Source of the DNA: QHXQ01 sp036389375
Lineage (GTDB): Bacteria; Acidobacteriota; Blastocatellia; Pyrinomonadales; Pyrinomonadaceae
Assembly: GCA_036389375.1 (NCBI GenBank)
Contig: DASVQA010000128.1
Coordinates: forward strand, 1 to 38,065
DNA: 38,065 nt
Direction of reading: 5' to 3'
Every line of letters begins with the position of its first letter. The first letter of the stretch is position 1. The position numbers and the translations under genes are program-made. Below the pieces are notes generated by a model. That model had not been told where the DNA came from and did no database searches. It was given only the letters and a program-made list of their open reading frames with translations. Shown here in pieces: positions 17,853-25,483 of this stretch.

Positions 17853-19070
17853 ATGAAGAAGGTCTTTGAGTTGGCGCTCGGCATCGTCACGAGCGTCGGC
17901 GGCTTTTTAGAGATCGGCTCGATCACGACGGCCGCGCAGGCCGGCGCGCTCTTTGGTTATCAACTCGTCTGGGCCATCATGTTGGGCGGCCTCTGCGTGA
18001 TCTTTCTGGTCGAGCAGGCGGGGCGACTGGCCGCGAGCAGCCGGCGCACGATCCCCGATGCGATCCGCGAGCGGTTCGGCTTCGAGTATTACGCCGTGCT
18101 GCTCGTCGTCATGGCGCTCGTCATGCTGCTCGTACTGGGCGCGGAACTCGGCGGCATCTGCATCGCGCTCGAATTCGTCACCGGCATCGGTTACAGGTGG
18201 TGGGCCGTGCCCGTCGCGCTGGTGATGTGGCTGATCATCTGGAAGGGCACGTTCAGCTTCATCGAGCAGGGGGTCTCTGCGCTCGGCCTCGTCACCGTCT
18301 GTTTCATCGTCGCGGCGTTCATCCTGCATCCCGATTGGGCGCGCGTGGCGGCGGGCGCGCTGCCGACCTTGCCAACGCACGAGCGCGCGCGCTACTGGTT
18401 TATCGCCGTCAGCATTCTCGGCGCATCCATCACGCCCTACCTGATGTTCTTCTACTCGTCGGGCGCGATTGAGGACAAGTGGGACGAAAGTTACCTGGGC
18501 GTGAACCGCATCATAGCGACCGTCGGCATGAGCTTCGGCTCGGTCATTTCCATCGCCGTGCTCGTCGTCGCCGCGCTCGTTTTCCTGCCGCGCGGGATCA
18601 GGATGGAGCATTATCAGGAGTTGGCGCGGCTGCTGACGGATGCTTTTGGCGTTTGGGGCGTGCGCCTTGTGGCGGCCTCCGTCGGCATCGCGTGTCTGGG
18701 CGCGGCGCTTGAGATCACGCTTGAGATGGCCTACATGATCGCGCAGGGCTTCGGCTGGAACTGGAGCAAGAACCAGCGCCCCATCGCGGAAGCGCGCTTC
18801 AGTTTGACGTACACCATCGTCGTCATACTCGGCGCGCTCGTCGTCGTCACCGGCATAGACCCGCTCAAGCTGACGGTCTTCTCGATGGCGCTGACGGCGG
18901 CCACACTGCCCTTAGCCATCGTGCCGTTTCTGTTTCTGATGAACGACGAGCACTACGTCGGCGAGCACGGCAACGGTTGGCTGAGCAACACGGTTGTCGT
19001 CGTCATCATCGGGCTGGCGTTCGTGCTCGCGGTCGTGACGATCCCGCTGGAAATCTTCGGAGGCGGTTAA
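17853..19070 (+). CDS. Nramp-family divalent metal transporter, atypical metal site
   Basis: A 405-aa polytopic protein with about 11 helices of the Nramp (MntH) superfamily, which import Mn2+, Fe2+ or related ions with protons. The first-helix region reads GGFLEIGSITTAAQAGA, so the usual DPGN metal-binding motif is replaced by EIGS (E20-S23). The sixth-helix motif MPHN is replaced by TPYL (GASITPYLMFFYSSG, T194-Y196), removing the Met that selects for transition metals. By analogy with Nramp-related magnesium transporters, which also lack that Met, a harder ion such as Mg2+ is possible. The substrate cannot be decided from sequence. It is followed one base later by two PRC-barrel-like genes, a probable operon. 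Confidence 0.88.
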   Translation: MKKVFELALGIVTSVGGFLEIGSITTAAQAGALFGYQLVWAIMLGGLCVIFLVEQAGRLAASSRRTIPDAIRERFGFEYYAVLLVVMALVMLLVLGAELGGICIALEFVTGIGYRWWAVPVALVMWLIIWKGTFSFIEQGVSALGLVTVCFIVAAFILHPDWARVAAGALPTLPTHERARYWFIAVSILGASITPYLMFFYSSGAIEDKWDESYLGVNRIIATVGMSFGSVISIAVLVVAALVFLPRGIRMEHYQELARLLTDAFGVWGVRLVAASVGIACLGAALEITLEMAYMIAQGFGWNWSKNQRPIAEARFSLTYTIVVILGALVVVTGIDPLKLTVFSMALTAATLPLAIVPFLFLMNDEHYVGEHGNGWLSNTVVVVIIGLAFVLAVVTIPLEIFGGG

Positions 19071-19071
19071 G

Positions 19072-19428
19072 ATGAATCTGGCGCGCGACTGTCTGGACAA
19101 ACAACTGCTCGACCGGCACGGGCGCAAGATGGGGCGCGTGGACGGTCTGGTCATGGAACTAGAAGAAGGCGCGCAGCCGCGCATCACGTTCGTCGAAGTC
19201 GGCGCGGTCACACAGGCCGCGCGGCTGCACCCGCGTCTGGGTCGCTTCGTCGCCGCGCTCGCGCGCCGTTGGGGGCGTGCGCCGAATGATCCTTATCGCA
19301 TTCCCTGGGCGCAGGTTGTGCCGACGGGTGACGACGTGACCGTCGGCGTCGAGGCTGAAGCGACGCCCGCGCTCGCGTGGGAGCGTTGGCTGCGCGCGCA
19401 CGTCGTCGGGCGCATACCGGGAGCGTGA
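19072..19428 (+). CDS. PRC-barrel-like protein, first of two beside the transporter
   Basis: A soluble protein of 118 aa beginning ARDCLDKQLLDRHGRKMGRVDGLVMEL, the typical strand-turn-strand opening of a PRC-barrel fold. YRIPWAQVVPTGDDVTVGVE forms the end of the barrel. Between them is a basic helix-forming segment (LHPRLGRFVAALARRWG). PRC barrels act as small binding or regulatory modules. Because the gene starts one base after the transporter stop, with GGAGG 8 bases upstream, a role in sensing or gating metal transport is likely but unproven. Confidence 0.8.
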   Translation: MNLARDCLDKQLLDRHGRKMGRVDGLVMELEEGAQPRITFVEVGAVTQAARLHPRLGRFVAALARRWGRAPNDPYRIPWAQVVPTGDDVTVGVEAEATPALAWERWLRAHVVGRIPGA

Positions 19429-19431
19429 TAG

Positions 19432-19758
19432 ATGGCGCGGCAAGAGATACAGGTTGAACTGCTGCTGAGCCGGCGCGTCTATGCGCTGAACGGGCGCGTC
19501 ATCGGCCGGCTCGAAGAGGTACAGACGGAGTTGCGCGGCGGCGCGTGTTTCGTGACGGAATATCACGTGGGCGCTTACGCGTTGGTCGAGCGGCTGGCGG
19601 CGTGGCCCATCGGGCGCGCGTTGTTGAAACTGTTCGGCGGAACGCGCCGGGGCGGCGGCTACCGCGTGCCTTGGGACAAACTGGATTTGCGCGACCCTGC
19701 GCGCCCGCGTCTGCGCTGCGAGGTCGGCGCATTAAAGCCGATTGAGGAAGAGGACTAG
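19432..19758 (+). CDS. PRC-barrel-like protein, second of two beside the transporter
   Basis: A 108-aa soluble protein with the same layout as its neighbour. It opens with VELLLSRRVYALNGRVIGRLEEVQTEL, has a basic middle segment (IGRALLKLFGGTRRGGG) and closes with YRVPWDKLDLRDPARPRLRCEVGALKP. The two share fold and order but little residue identity, so they look like an old duplication or a heteromeric pair. The start is 3 bases after the preceding stop. It is the last gene of the transporter unit, followed by a 45-base gap. Confidence 0.8.
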   Translation: MARQEIQVELLLSRRVYALNGRVIGRLEEVQTELRGGACFVTEYHVGAYALVERLAAWPIGRALLKLFGGTRRGGGYRVPWDKLDLRDPARPRLRCEVGALKPIEEED

Positions 19759-19803
19759 CCGGCGCGGCCGCGCCGCGCCAAGTCCTGCCCTTGCGACGAA
19801 TCT

Positions 19804-20796
19804 GTGCGGAGAATCAGATCGATCACATTCTTGCTGCTGGCGTTGCTGAGCGCGTGCTCGGCGCAGCGCAGGGGGCCGCTCGCCTACGTCTCGAACGAAC
19901 GCGACGGCACGCTCACCGTGATCGATACGACGACGGATGAGGTCGTCTCGACGATCAAGGTCGGCGCGCGCCCGCGCGGCATACACATCGGCCCGAACAA
20001 CCGTAGCGTCTGGGTCGCGCTCAGCTACCCGACGAATCACAAAGAGGGCGAAGACAAGATCGCGGTCGTCGATACTGCGAGCGAACGCGTCACGGCCAAA
20101 TACAACGCGGGCACAGACCCCGAACAGTTCGTGCTCGACAAAGAGGGCACGCGGCTCTACATCGCCAACGAGGACGCGGGCACGTGTTCCGTCAACGATC
20201 TGAAGACCGATAGCGTGATCGCCACCATGCTCGTCGGGCTTGAACCCGAAGGCGTCGCGCTCAGCCCCGACGGGCGCTGGGTCTACGTCACGTCCGAGAA
20301 CAGCAGCACCGTCTCGGTCATAGACACGACGCGCAATCAGGTCTTAAAAACGTTCCTCGTCGGCGCACGCCCGCGCGAAGCCGCCTTCACGCCCGACGGC
20401 ACACGCGCCTACGTGACGGCCGAGAACGGCAACACGGTCGCGGTCGTGGAGACGAAAGATCATACCGTGACGGATACGATTCAACTGCCGCGCGGCGAGG
20501 GGCCGCAGCAGTTGAAGCCTAAGGGCGTTGTCGTCGCGCCGGATGCGCGGCGCGTCTACGTGGCGACGGGGCGCGGCAACAGCGTCGCCGTGATTGATGC
20601 CGCGAGCCGACAACTGCTGGCGCTCATCCCGACGGGACAGCGCCCGTGGGGCGTGGCGCTTACGCCGGACGGGCGCAAACTCTACACCGCGAACGGCGTC
20701 TCAAACGACGTGTCGGTGATTGACACAGAGACTAATCAGGTCATCAAGACGATCAAAGCCGGCGACGGGCCATGGGGCATTGCCATCAAACCTTAA
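19804..20796 (+). CDS. YVTN-type beta-propeller lipoprotein
   Basis: A 330-aa exported protein. GTG start, signal sequence FLLLALLSACSAQ with a lipobox, then about seven repeats of roughly 42 residues. Each reads like 'DGR.VYVTSENSSTVSVIDT....V..TI.VG..P.G.A..P', the YVTN/Lactonase-like propeller pattern. Such proteins are frequent next to PQQ dehydrogenase clusters, but their job there is unclear; binding or a structural role is likely. Its 3' end overlaps the TonB receptor start by 25 bases, so the two are probably made together at the cell surface. Confidence 0.87.
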   Translation: MRRIRSITFLLLALLSACSAQRRGPLAYVSNERDGTLTVIDTTTDEVVSTIKVGARPRGIHIGPNNRSVWVALSYPTNHKEGEDKIAVVDTASERVTAKYNAGTDPEQFVLDKEGTRLYIANEDAGTCSVNDLKTDSVIATMLVGLEPEGVALSPDGRWVYVTSENSSTVSVIDTTRNQVLKTFLVGARPREAAFTPDGTRAYVTAENGNTVAVVETKDHTVTDTIQLPRGEGPQQLKPKGVVVAPDARRVYVATGRGNSVAVIDAASRQLLALIPTGQRPWGVALTPDGRKLYTANGVSNDVSVIDTETNQVIKTIKAGDGPWGIAIKP

Positions 20797-23093
20797 CGCG
20801 CCGCGCCTGTGCGCTCGCGCTCTGTCTGTGCGCGCTGGCGGCGACGGGCGCGGCGCAGGAGACGCGCGTCGCGGGCGTCGTGTTGGATCAAGCGGGCGGG
20901 GCAGTTGCCGGCGCGCAGGTATCTCTGCGGCCGGACGCGGCGCGGGGCGCAGCCGAGACGACGACTACTGATGCGGCCGGTCGGTTCGCGTTCGCTGTCG
21001 TCGAGCCGCGCGCGGGCTTCGTCATCGCTGTGCGGGCGCGCGGGTTTGCGCCGGTCGAGCAGCGTTGGCCGGCGGCGGCGCTGCAAGCCGCGCCGTTGGC
21101 GATCAGGCTCGCGCCCGCGCCGCTCGGTGAAACGGTCACGGTCACGGCGGCGCGCGTCGAGACGCGGCTCGGCGAGACGGCGGCGAGCGTCGTGGTGTTG
21201 TCGGCGGCGGAATTGAGGGCGACGGCCGCCGTCACGCTCGACGATGCGCTCCGGCAGGTTGCGGGCTTCAGTCTCTTTCGCCGCGCCGGTAGTCGCACGG
21301 CGAACCCGACGACGCAGGGCGTTTCGCTGCGCGGCGTCGGCGCAAGCGGCGCGAGTCGCGCGGTGGTGCTGGTGGACGGCGTGCCTTTGAGCGACCCGTT
21401 TGGCGGTTGGGTTTACTGGGGGCGCGTGCCGCGCGAAGCCATCACGAGCGTAGAGGTGTTGCGCGGCGGCGCGAGCGCGCTCTACGGCGGCGGCGCGCTC
21501 GGCGGCGTTGTTAACGTCCGCACGCGCCGAGCGGAAGCGCCCGCCCTCGCGCTCGAACTCGCCTACGGCAACGAGCAGTCGCCGGACGCTTCCATTTACG
21601 TCGGCGGCACGCGCGGGCGTTGGGGCGCGCAGGTCGGCGCGGAGTTCTTCCACACGGACGGCTATGTGCTCTTGGACGAGCAGACGCGCGGGCGCGCGGA
21701 TACGCCGGCCGGCGCGCGCCATGCGGACGTTGATCTCACACTCGAACGTAAACTCGACGCCGCGGCCCGCCTCTTCGTGCGCGGCGCGTTCTTCGGCGAA
21801 GCGCGCACGAACGGCACGCCCTTGCAGACCAATCGCACGCACATACGCCAACTGAGCGCGGGCGGCGACTGGCCCACGAGCCGCATCGGCGCGCTCAACT
21901 TCAGGCTCTACGGCGGCACGCAGGTCTTCGATCAAAACTTCTCTGCCGTCGCCGCCGACCGCAACAGCGAGACGTTGACGCGCGTGCAGCGTGCGCCCGC
22001 GCAGGTCGCAGGCGTGAGCGCGCAGTGGTCGCACGCGCTCGGCGCGCGCCAGACCATCGTGGCGGGCTTCGACGGGCGCGAGGTGCGCGGCGCAAGCGAC
22101 GAGACGGTTTACGCGCAGAACCGGCCGGCGTCGCTCGTCGGTGCGGGCGGGCGCGAACGCACGGCGGGTCTCTTCTTTGAAGACATCGTGCGCGCGGGCG
22201 AGCGCCTGTTCCTGACGGGTGGCGTGCGCGTTGACCATTGGCGCAACTTTGCGGCAACGAGCGTCACGCAGCCGCTGCGCCCGGCGGGTACGACGCAGGT
22301 GAGTCGCTTCCCCGACCGCACGGAGACGGCCTTTAGCCCGCAACTCTCCGTGCTATTCAAAGCGTCGGCGCGCGTCGCACTCACCGCCGCCGCTTATCGC
22401 GCCTTCCGCCAGCCGACGCTCAACGAGTTGTACCGCACGTTCCGCGTGGGCGACGTGCTGACGCGCGCAAACGAGAACCTGCGCGCCGAACGGTTGAGCG
22501 GCGGCGAAGCGGGCGCGGCGTTCAATGCGTTCGCCGAGCGTTTGACGGCGCGCAGCACCTTCTTCTGGACGGAGATCACGCGCCCGGTCGCCAACGTCAC
22601 CTTGAGCGTCACGCCTGCGCTCATCACGCGCCAGCGCCAGAATCTGGGGCGCACGCGCGCACGCGGGCTTGAGCTTGAGACGGACGCGCGCCTCGGCAAT
22701 CATTGGACGTTGACGAGCGGCTACCTGTGGGTGGATGCGCGCGTCACGCGCTTTCCGGCCAACGGCGCGCTCGAAGGTCTGCGTGTGCCGCAGGTCGCGC
22801 GCCAGCAACTCACATTTCAACTGCGCTACGCGCACCCCGCGCGGCTCACTGTGGGCCTACAGGGGCGCGCAAGCGGCGCGCAGTTTGACGACGACCAGAA
22901 CCGCCTGCGCCTCGCACCCTATTTCACGCTCGATGCGCTCGTCGCGCGCCCGCTCAGGCACGGGTTGACGGTCTTCGCCGCCGCCGAGAATCTATTCAAT
23001 CAACGCTACGAGACGGGGCGCACGCCGGTGCGGACATGGGGGCCGCCCCTGCTGGTGCGCGTCGGCGTCAGGCTCGAACGCGGCGCACGTTGA
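20772..23093 (+). CDS. TonB-dependent outer-membrane receptor
   Basis: A 773-aa outer-membrane active transporter. Order: signal peptide (CALALCLCALAATGAAQ); a carboxypeptidase-regulatory-like Ig domain at about residues 30-110 (VAGVVLDQAGGAVAGAQVSL, TTDAAGRFAF); plug domain at about 120-250 (TVTAARVETRLGETAASVVVL, VLVDGVPLSDPFGGWVYWGRVP, VEVLRGGASALYGGGALGGVVNV); then a 22-strand barrel. The C-terminus has LFVFAAAENLFNQRYE-like signature residues (VFAAAENLFNQRYETG). Ligand is unknown. Siderophore, vitamin B12, metallophore or lanthanophore are all possible; its place in a lanthanide-type dehydrogenase cluster makes the last attractive but unproven. Confidence 0.92.
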   Translation: MGHCHQTLTRRACALALCLCALAATGAAQETRVAGVVLDQAGGAVAGAQVSLRPDAARGAAETTTTDAAGRFAFAVVEPRAGFVIAVRARGFAPVEQRWPAAALQAAPLAIRLAPAPLGETVTVTAARVETRLGETAASVVVLSAAELRATAAVTLDDALRQVAGFSLFRRAGSRTANPTTQGVSLRGVGASGASRAVVLVDGVPLSDPFGGWVYWGRVPREAITSVEVLRGGASALYGGGALGGVVNVRTRRAEAPALALELAYGNEQSPDASIYVGGTRGRWGAQVGAEFFHTDGYVLLDEQTRGRADTPAGARHADVDLTLERKLDAAARLFVRGAFFGEARTNGTPLQTNRTHIRQLSAGGDWPTSRIGALNFRLYGGTQVFDQNFSAVAADRNSETLTRVQRAPAQVAGVSAQWSHALGARQTIVAGFDGREVRGASDETVYAQNRPASLVGAGGRERTAGLFFEDIVRAGERLFLTGGVRVDHWRNFAATSVTQPLRPAGTTQVSRFPDRTETAFSPQLSVLFKASARVALTAAAYRAFRQPTLNELYRTFRVGDVLTRANENLRAERLSGGEAGAAFNAFAERLTARSTFFWTEITRPVANVTLSVTPALITRQRQNLGRTRARGLELETDARLGNHWTLTSGYLWVDARVTRFPANGALEGLRVPQVARQQLTFQLRYAHPARLTVGLQGRASGAQFDDDQNRLRLAPYFTLDALVARPLRHGLTVFAAAENLFNQRYETGRTPVRTWGPPLLVRVGVRLERGAR

Positions 23094-23142
23094 GCGCATA
23101 AAGGCACGTGGTTTTGATTAGCTATTGAAGGGGAACGCACAA

Positions 23143-23991
23143 GTGGCTAAAGCACATGGGGACGAAGAACGAACGCCGGCCGAGCAGACGGAGGCGGGCC
23201 GGCCGCAACTGTCGCCGGCCGAGCACAAGGATGCAGAGGAGCGCAGAGCGCCGCGCACGGAGGTTATCTACGAGGCGATCCTGCGCGAAGGCGATCATGA
23301 GTTGCAGCGTTCCACGCCGTCGCTCATGTGGGACGGTTTGACGGCCGGTCTCTCGATGGGCTTCTCGCTCGTCGCCGAAGGACTGCTGCGCGCGCATCTG
23401 CCGGAAGCGCATTGGCGGCCCGCCGTCGCCAAACTCGGCTACAGCTTCGGCTTCCTCATCGTCGTTTTAGGCCGGCAACAGTTGTTTACCGAGAACACGC
23501 TGACGGTTGTGCTGCCGCTTCTGCAACGGCGCGATGTGCGGACGCTCACAAACATGCTCCGGCTGTGGGTGGTCGTCTTGGCGGCGAACCTCGTGGGCGC
23601 TTTTGTGTTCGCGTGGTTCGCGGGGCACACAGATCTGTTCGCGCCGGAGGTGCGCGAGGCGTTCGGCGCAATCGGGCGCGAGAGTCTGGCGGGCGGATCG
23701 CTCAGGACGCTCTTGCGCGGCGTCTACGCGGGCTGGCTGATTGCCACGATGGTGTGGATGCTGCCGGCGGCCGAGGCGGCGCGCTTCTGGGTCGTGCTGG
23801 CGATGACTTATCTGGTCGCGTTCGGCGGATTCGCGCACGTCGTCGCCGGCTCGATTGATGTCTTCTATCTGGTCACGACGGGCCAGATGCCGTGGTCGGT
23901 CTATTTCGGCTGGCTGCTGCCGACGCTGGCGGGCAACATCCTCGGCGGCGTCACGCTCGTCGCCGTGCTCGGCCACGCGCAGGTGGAGTAG
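23143..23991 (+). CDS. Formate/nitrite transporter family channel (YfdC-like)
   Basis: A 282-aa inner-membrane channel of the FNT family, which conducts small monovalent anions such as formate or nitrite. A hydrophilic charged N-terminus of about 55 residues is followed by six helices. Family blocks are LTAGLSMGFSLVAEGLL, GFLIVVLGRQQLFTENT, WVVVLAANLVGAFVFAW, and GGFAHVVAGSIDVFYL, whose His is the probable pore His. The long N-terminal tail resembles YfdC rather than FocA. I chose GTG 23143 because AAGGGG lies 9 bases upstream; TTG 23125 would add 6 residues. In a methanol/formaldehyde context formate is a tempting substrate. The 3' end overlaps the convergent M64 gene by 41 bases. Confidence 0.87.
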   Translation: MAKAHGDEERTPAEQTEAGRPQLSPAEHKDAEERRAPRTEVIYEAILREGDHELQRSTPSLMWDGLTAGLSMGFSLVAEGLLRAHLPEAHWRPAVAKLGYSFGFLIVVLGRQQLFTENTLTVVLPLLQRRDVRTLTNMLRLWVVVLAANLVGAFVFAWFAGHTDLFAPEVREAFGAIGRESLAGGSLRTLLRGVYAGWLIATMVWMLPAAEAARFWVVLAMTYLVAFGGFAHVVAGSIDVFYLVTTGQMPWSVYFGWLLPTLAGNILGGVTLVAVLGHAQVE

Positions 23992-25399
23992 TTGCGCCCG
24001 CGCGTGCGTAGAGCGCGATCACGCGTTCGATGGCCCGGCGACAGACGGCGCAGAAGTGGTCTGTGCGCGAGAACATGATGCAATCGAGTTGCGGGCGAAA
24101 GTAGCCGTGCGCCTCGTAGTTCGCGCCCTCGAACGCGCCGACGCGCGCCGCGTAAGGCTCGCGCGCAAACATCTGCTGCTCGTGCCCCAGTTCTTCACGA
24201 AAGAGCGCCTCCATCTCCTGTTCGGGGCGTCTGTCTTTACGCAACTGACCACGCCGCGCCTGCACCGCGCGCGAATACTGCTCAAACGCTTCCTTCTGCC
24301 ACGGCGTCGGGAGCGGCGTGTCGGCCGCCACCAAATCTTTCCACTTGAGCCGCGCCGGATCGAGGAGCGCCGTCGCGTTCGGCTCCCAAGGTTCGACGCG
24401 CGTGGTCGCGGGCGCATAGGCGACGGAAGATGTGTAGTATTCGTCGGCCAGCCCGGCGAAGTGGTGGCCGAACTCGTGGACGAAGACGTAATTCGCAAAC
24501 GCGTTATCAACCGCGACCGTGCTGTAGAGATTGAAGATGCCGCCGCCGCCGTAGGTGCGATTGTTGGCGAGGATCTCGATGAACTCGTAGGGCGCAAACT
24601 CGGCCGTTTTGCGGAGCGCCGCGTTGTCGAACGTTAAGATGTAGCGTTCCGAGCCGAAGGCGTCGTAGGTTGCGCCGATGGGCGAGGCGCGATAGACGCC
24701 GGTGGACGGGCGCGCAATCCCCGACTCGGCGGCGGGCGGGCAGAGCGCCCAGACGTTGAAGTCGCGCCGGTGCTCTCTAAACGGCGACGTGGCGAACAGC
24801 ACTTCCGTCAAACGCCGCGCGTCGCGCTCGAACTTGGGCAATTCGGCCGCCGTGTAGCCGTCGCCCAGTAGCAGCAGATCGACTTTTGTGGCCGGGTCGC
24901 CGTTTCGTTGAATCGCTAAGAGCGGCGCGGGCGCGGGCCGGCGCGCGCGATCCACGAAGATGTCTTTCGGATCAATCGTCGTCGTCCACACCTCGCGGAA
25001 CGCGTTCTGCGCATCGCGCTTCTTGAGCACGATGCGGACGCGACTCGACGGGGCGGGAAAGCGCAACGACTCCTGGAAGGTGCGCAGGGTCGTCTTGGCC
25101 TCGTCCGTCGTCTCCCATTCGCCATAGACGGACGCGAAGCCGCGCGCGTACAACAGGCGGTCGCTCCGTTCGTCGCGCACCTCGAACAGATACTTGCCGA
25201 GATTGCTCTCGTCCGCCGTCTGAGCCGGATCGCCCGGCCACGGAAGCGGCTCGATGCGGACGCGGTCAACGCTGAACATCTCCTGCGTGGCGTTGCCCGT
25301 GTGGTAGTAGTCCACCCGCATCGTCTGTGTGGCGGCCGAGGCGTGCGCCGCCGCCGTAAGCATGAGGAGCGTTAACCCGACCAGCACTCTTTGCATCAT
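23951..25399 (-). CDS. Secreted M64-family zinc metallopeptidase (IgA peptidase-like)
   Basis: A 482-aa exported peptidase. The signal peptide ends HASA before ATQ. An N-terminal beta-rich domain (about residues 26-160; MRVDYYHTGNATQEMFSVDRV) is typical of M64_N. The catalytic domain starts near VDLLLLGDGYTAAE and contains the zincin motif H308-E309-F-G-H312-H313 followed by FAGLADEYY, which is the M64 hallmark. Despite the family name, environmental members have no known link to immunoglobulin; general proteolysis outside the cytoplasm is the safe reading. The C-terminal segment has a CAVCRR pair (possible disulfide or metal site) and ends in an Arg-rich tail. It is transcribed toward the FNT gene and their ends overlap. 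Confidence 0.92.
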   Translation of the reverse strand: MMQRVLVGLTLLMLTAAAHASAATQTMRVDYYHTGNATQEMFSVDRVRIEPLPWPGDPAQTADESNLGKYLFEVRDERSDRLLYARGFASVYGEWETTDEAKTTLRTFQESLRFPAPSSRVRIVLKKRDAQNAFREVWTTTIDPKDIFVDRARRPAPAPLLAIQRNGDPATKVDLLLLGDGYTAAELPKFERDARRLTEVLFATSPFREHRRDFNVWALCPPAAESGIARPSTGVYRASPIGATYDAFGSERYILTFDNAALRKTAEFAPYEFIEILANNRTYGGGGIFNLYSTVAVDNAFANYVFVHEFGHHFAGLADEYYTSSVAYAPATTRVEPWEPNATALLDPARLKWKDLVAADTPLPTPWQKEAFEQYSRAVQARRGQLRKDRRPEQEMEALFREELGHEQQMFAREPYAARVGAFEGANYEAHGYFRPQLDCIMFSRTDHFCAVCRRAIERVIALYARAGATTPPARGRARRRA

Positions 25400-25483
25400 G
25401 CGCCGGATTGTACTCGCAGGAGCAGGCGCTTAACCACCCGCAAGCCATCACCGGCGGCGCGACAAGCACCGCGCGGCTGTTGT

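Noticed and set aside
20793..22343. A 516-codon open frame antisense to the TonB receptor
   Set aside because: Same GC artefact; Arg-rich composition and no recognisable domain.
25391..25483. A longer N-terminus for the RNB protein
   Set aside because: It would overlap the start of the divergent M64 gene and adds an Arg/Cys-rich segment unlike the family.
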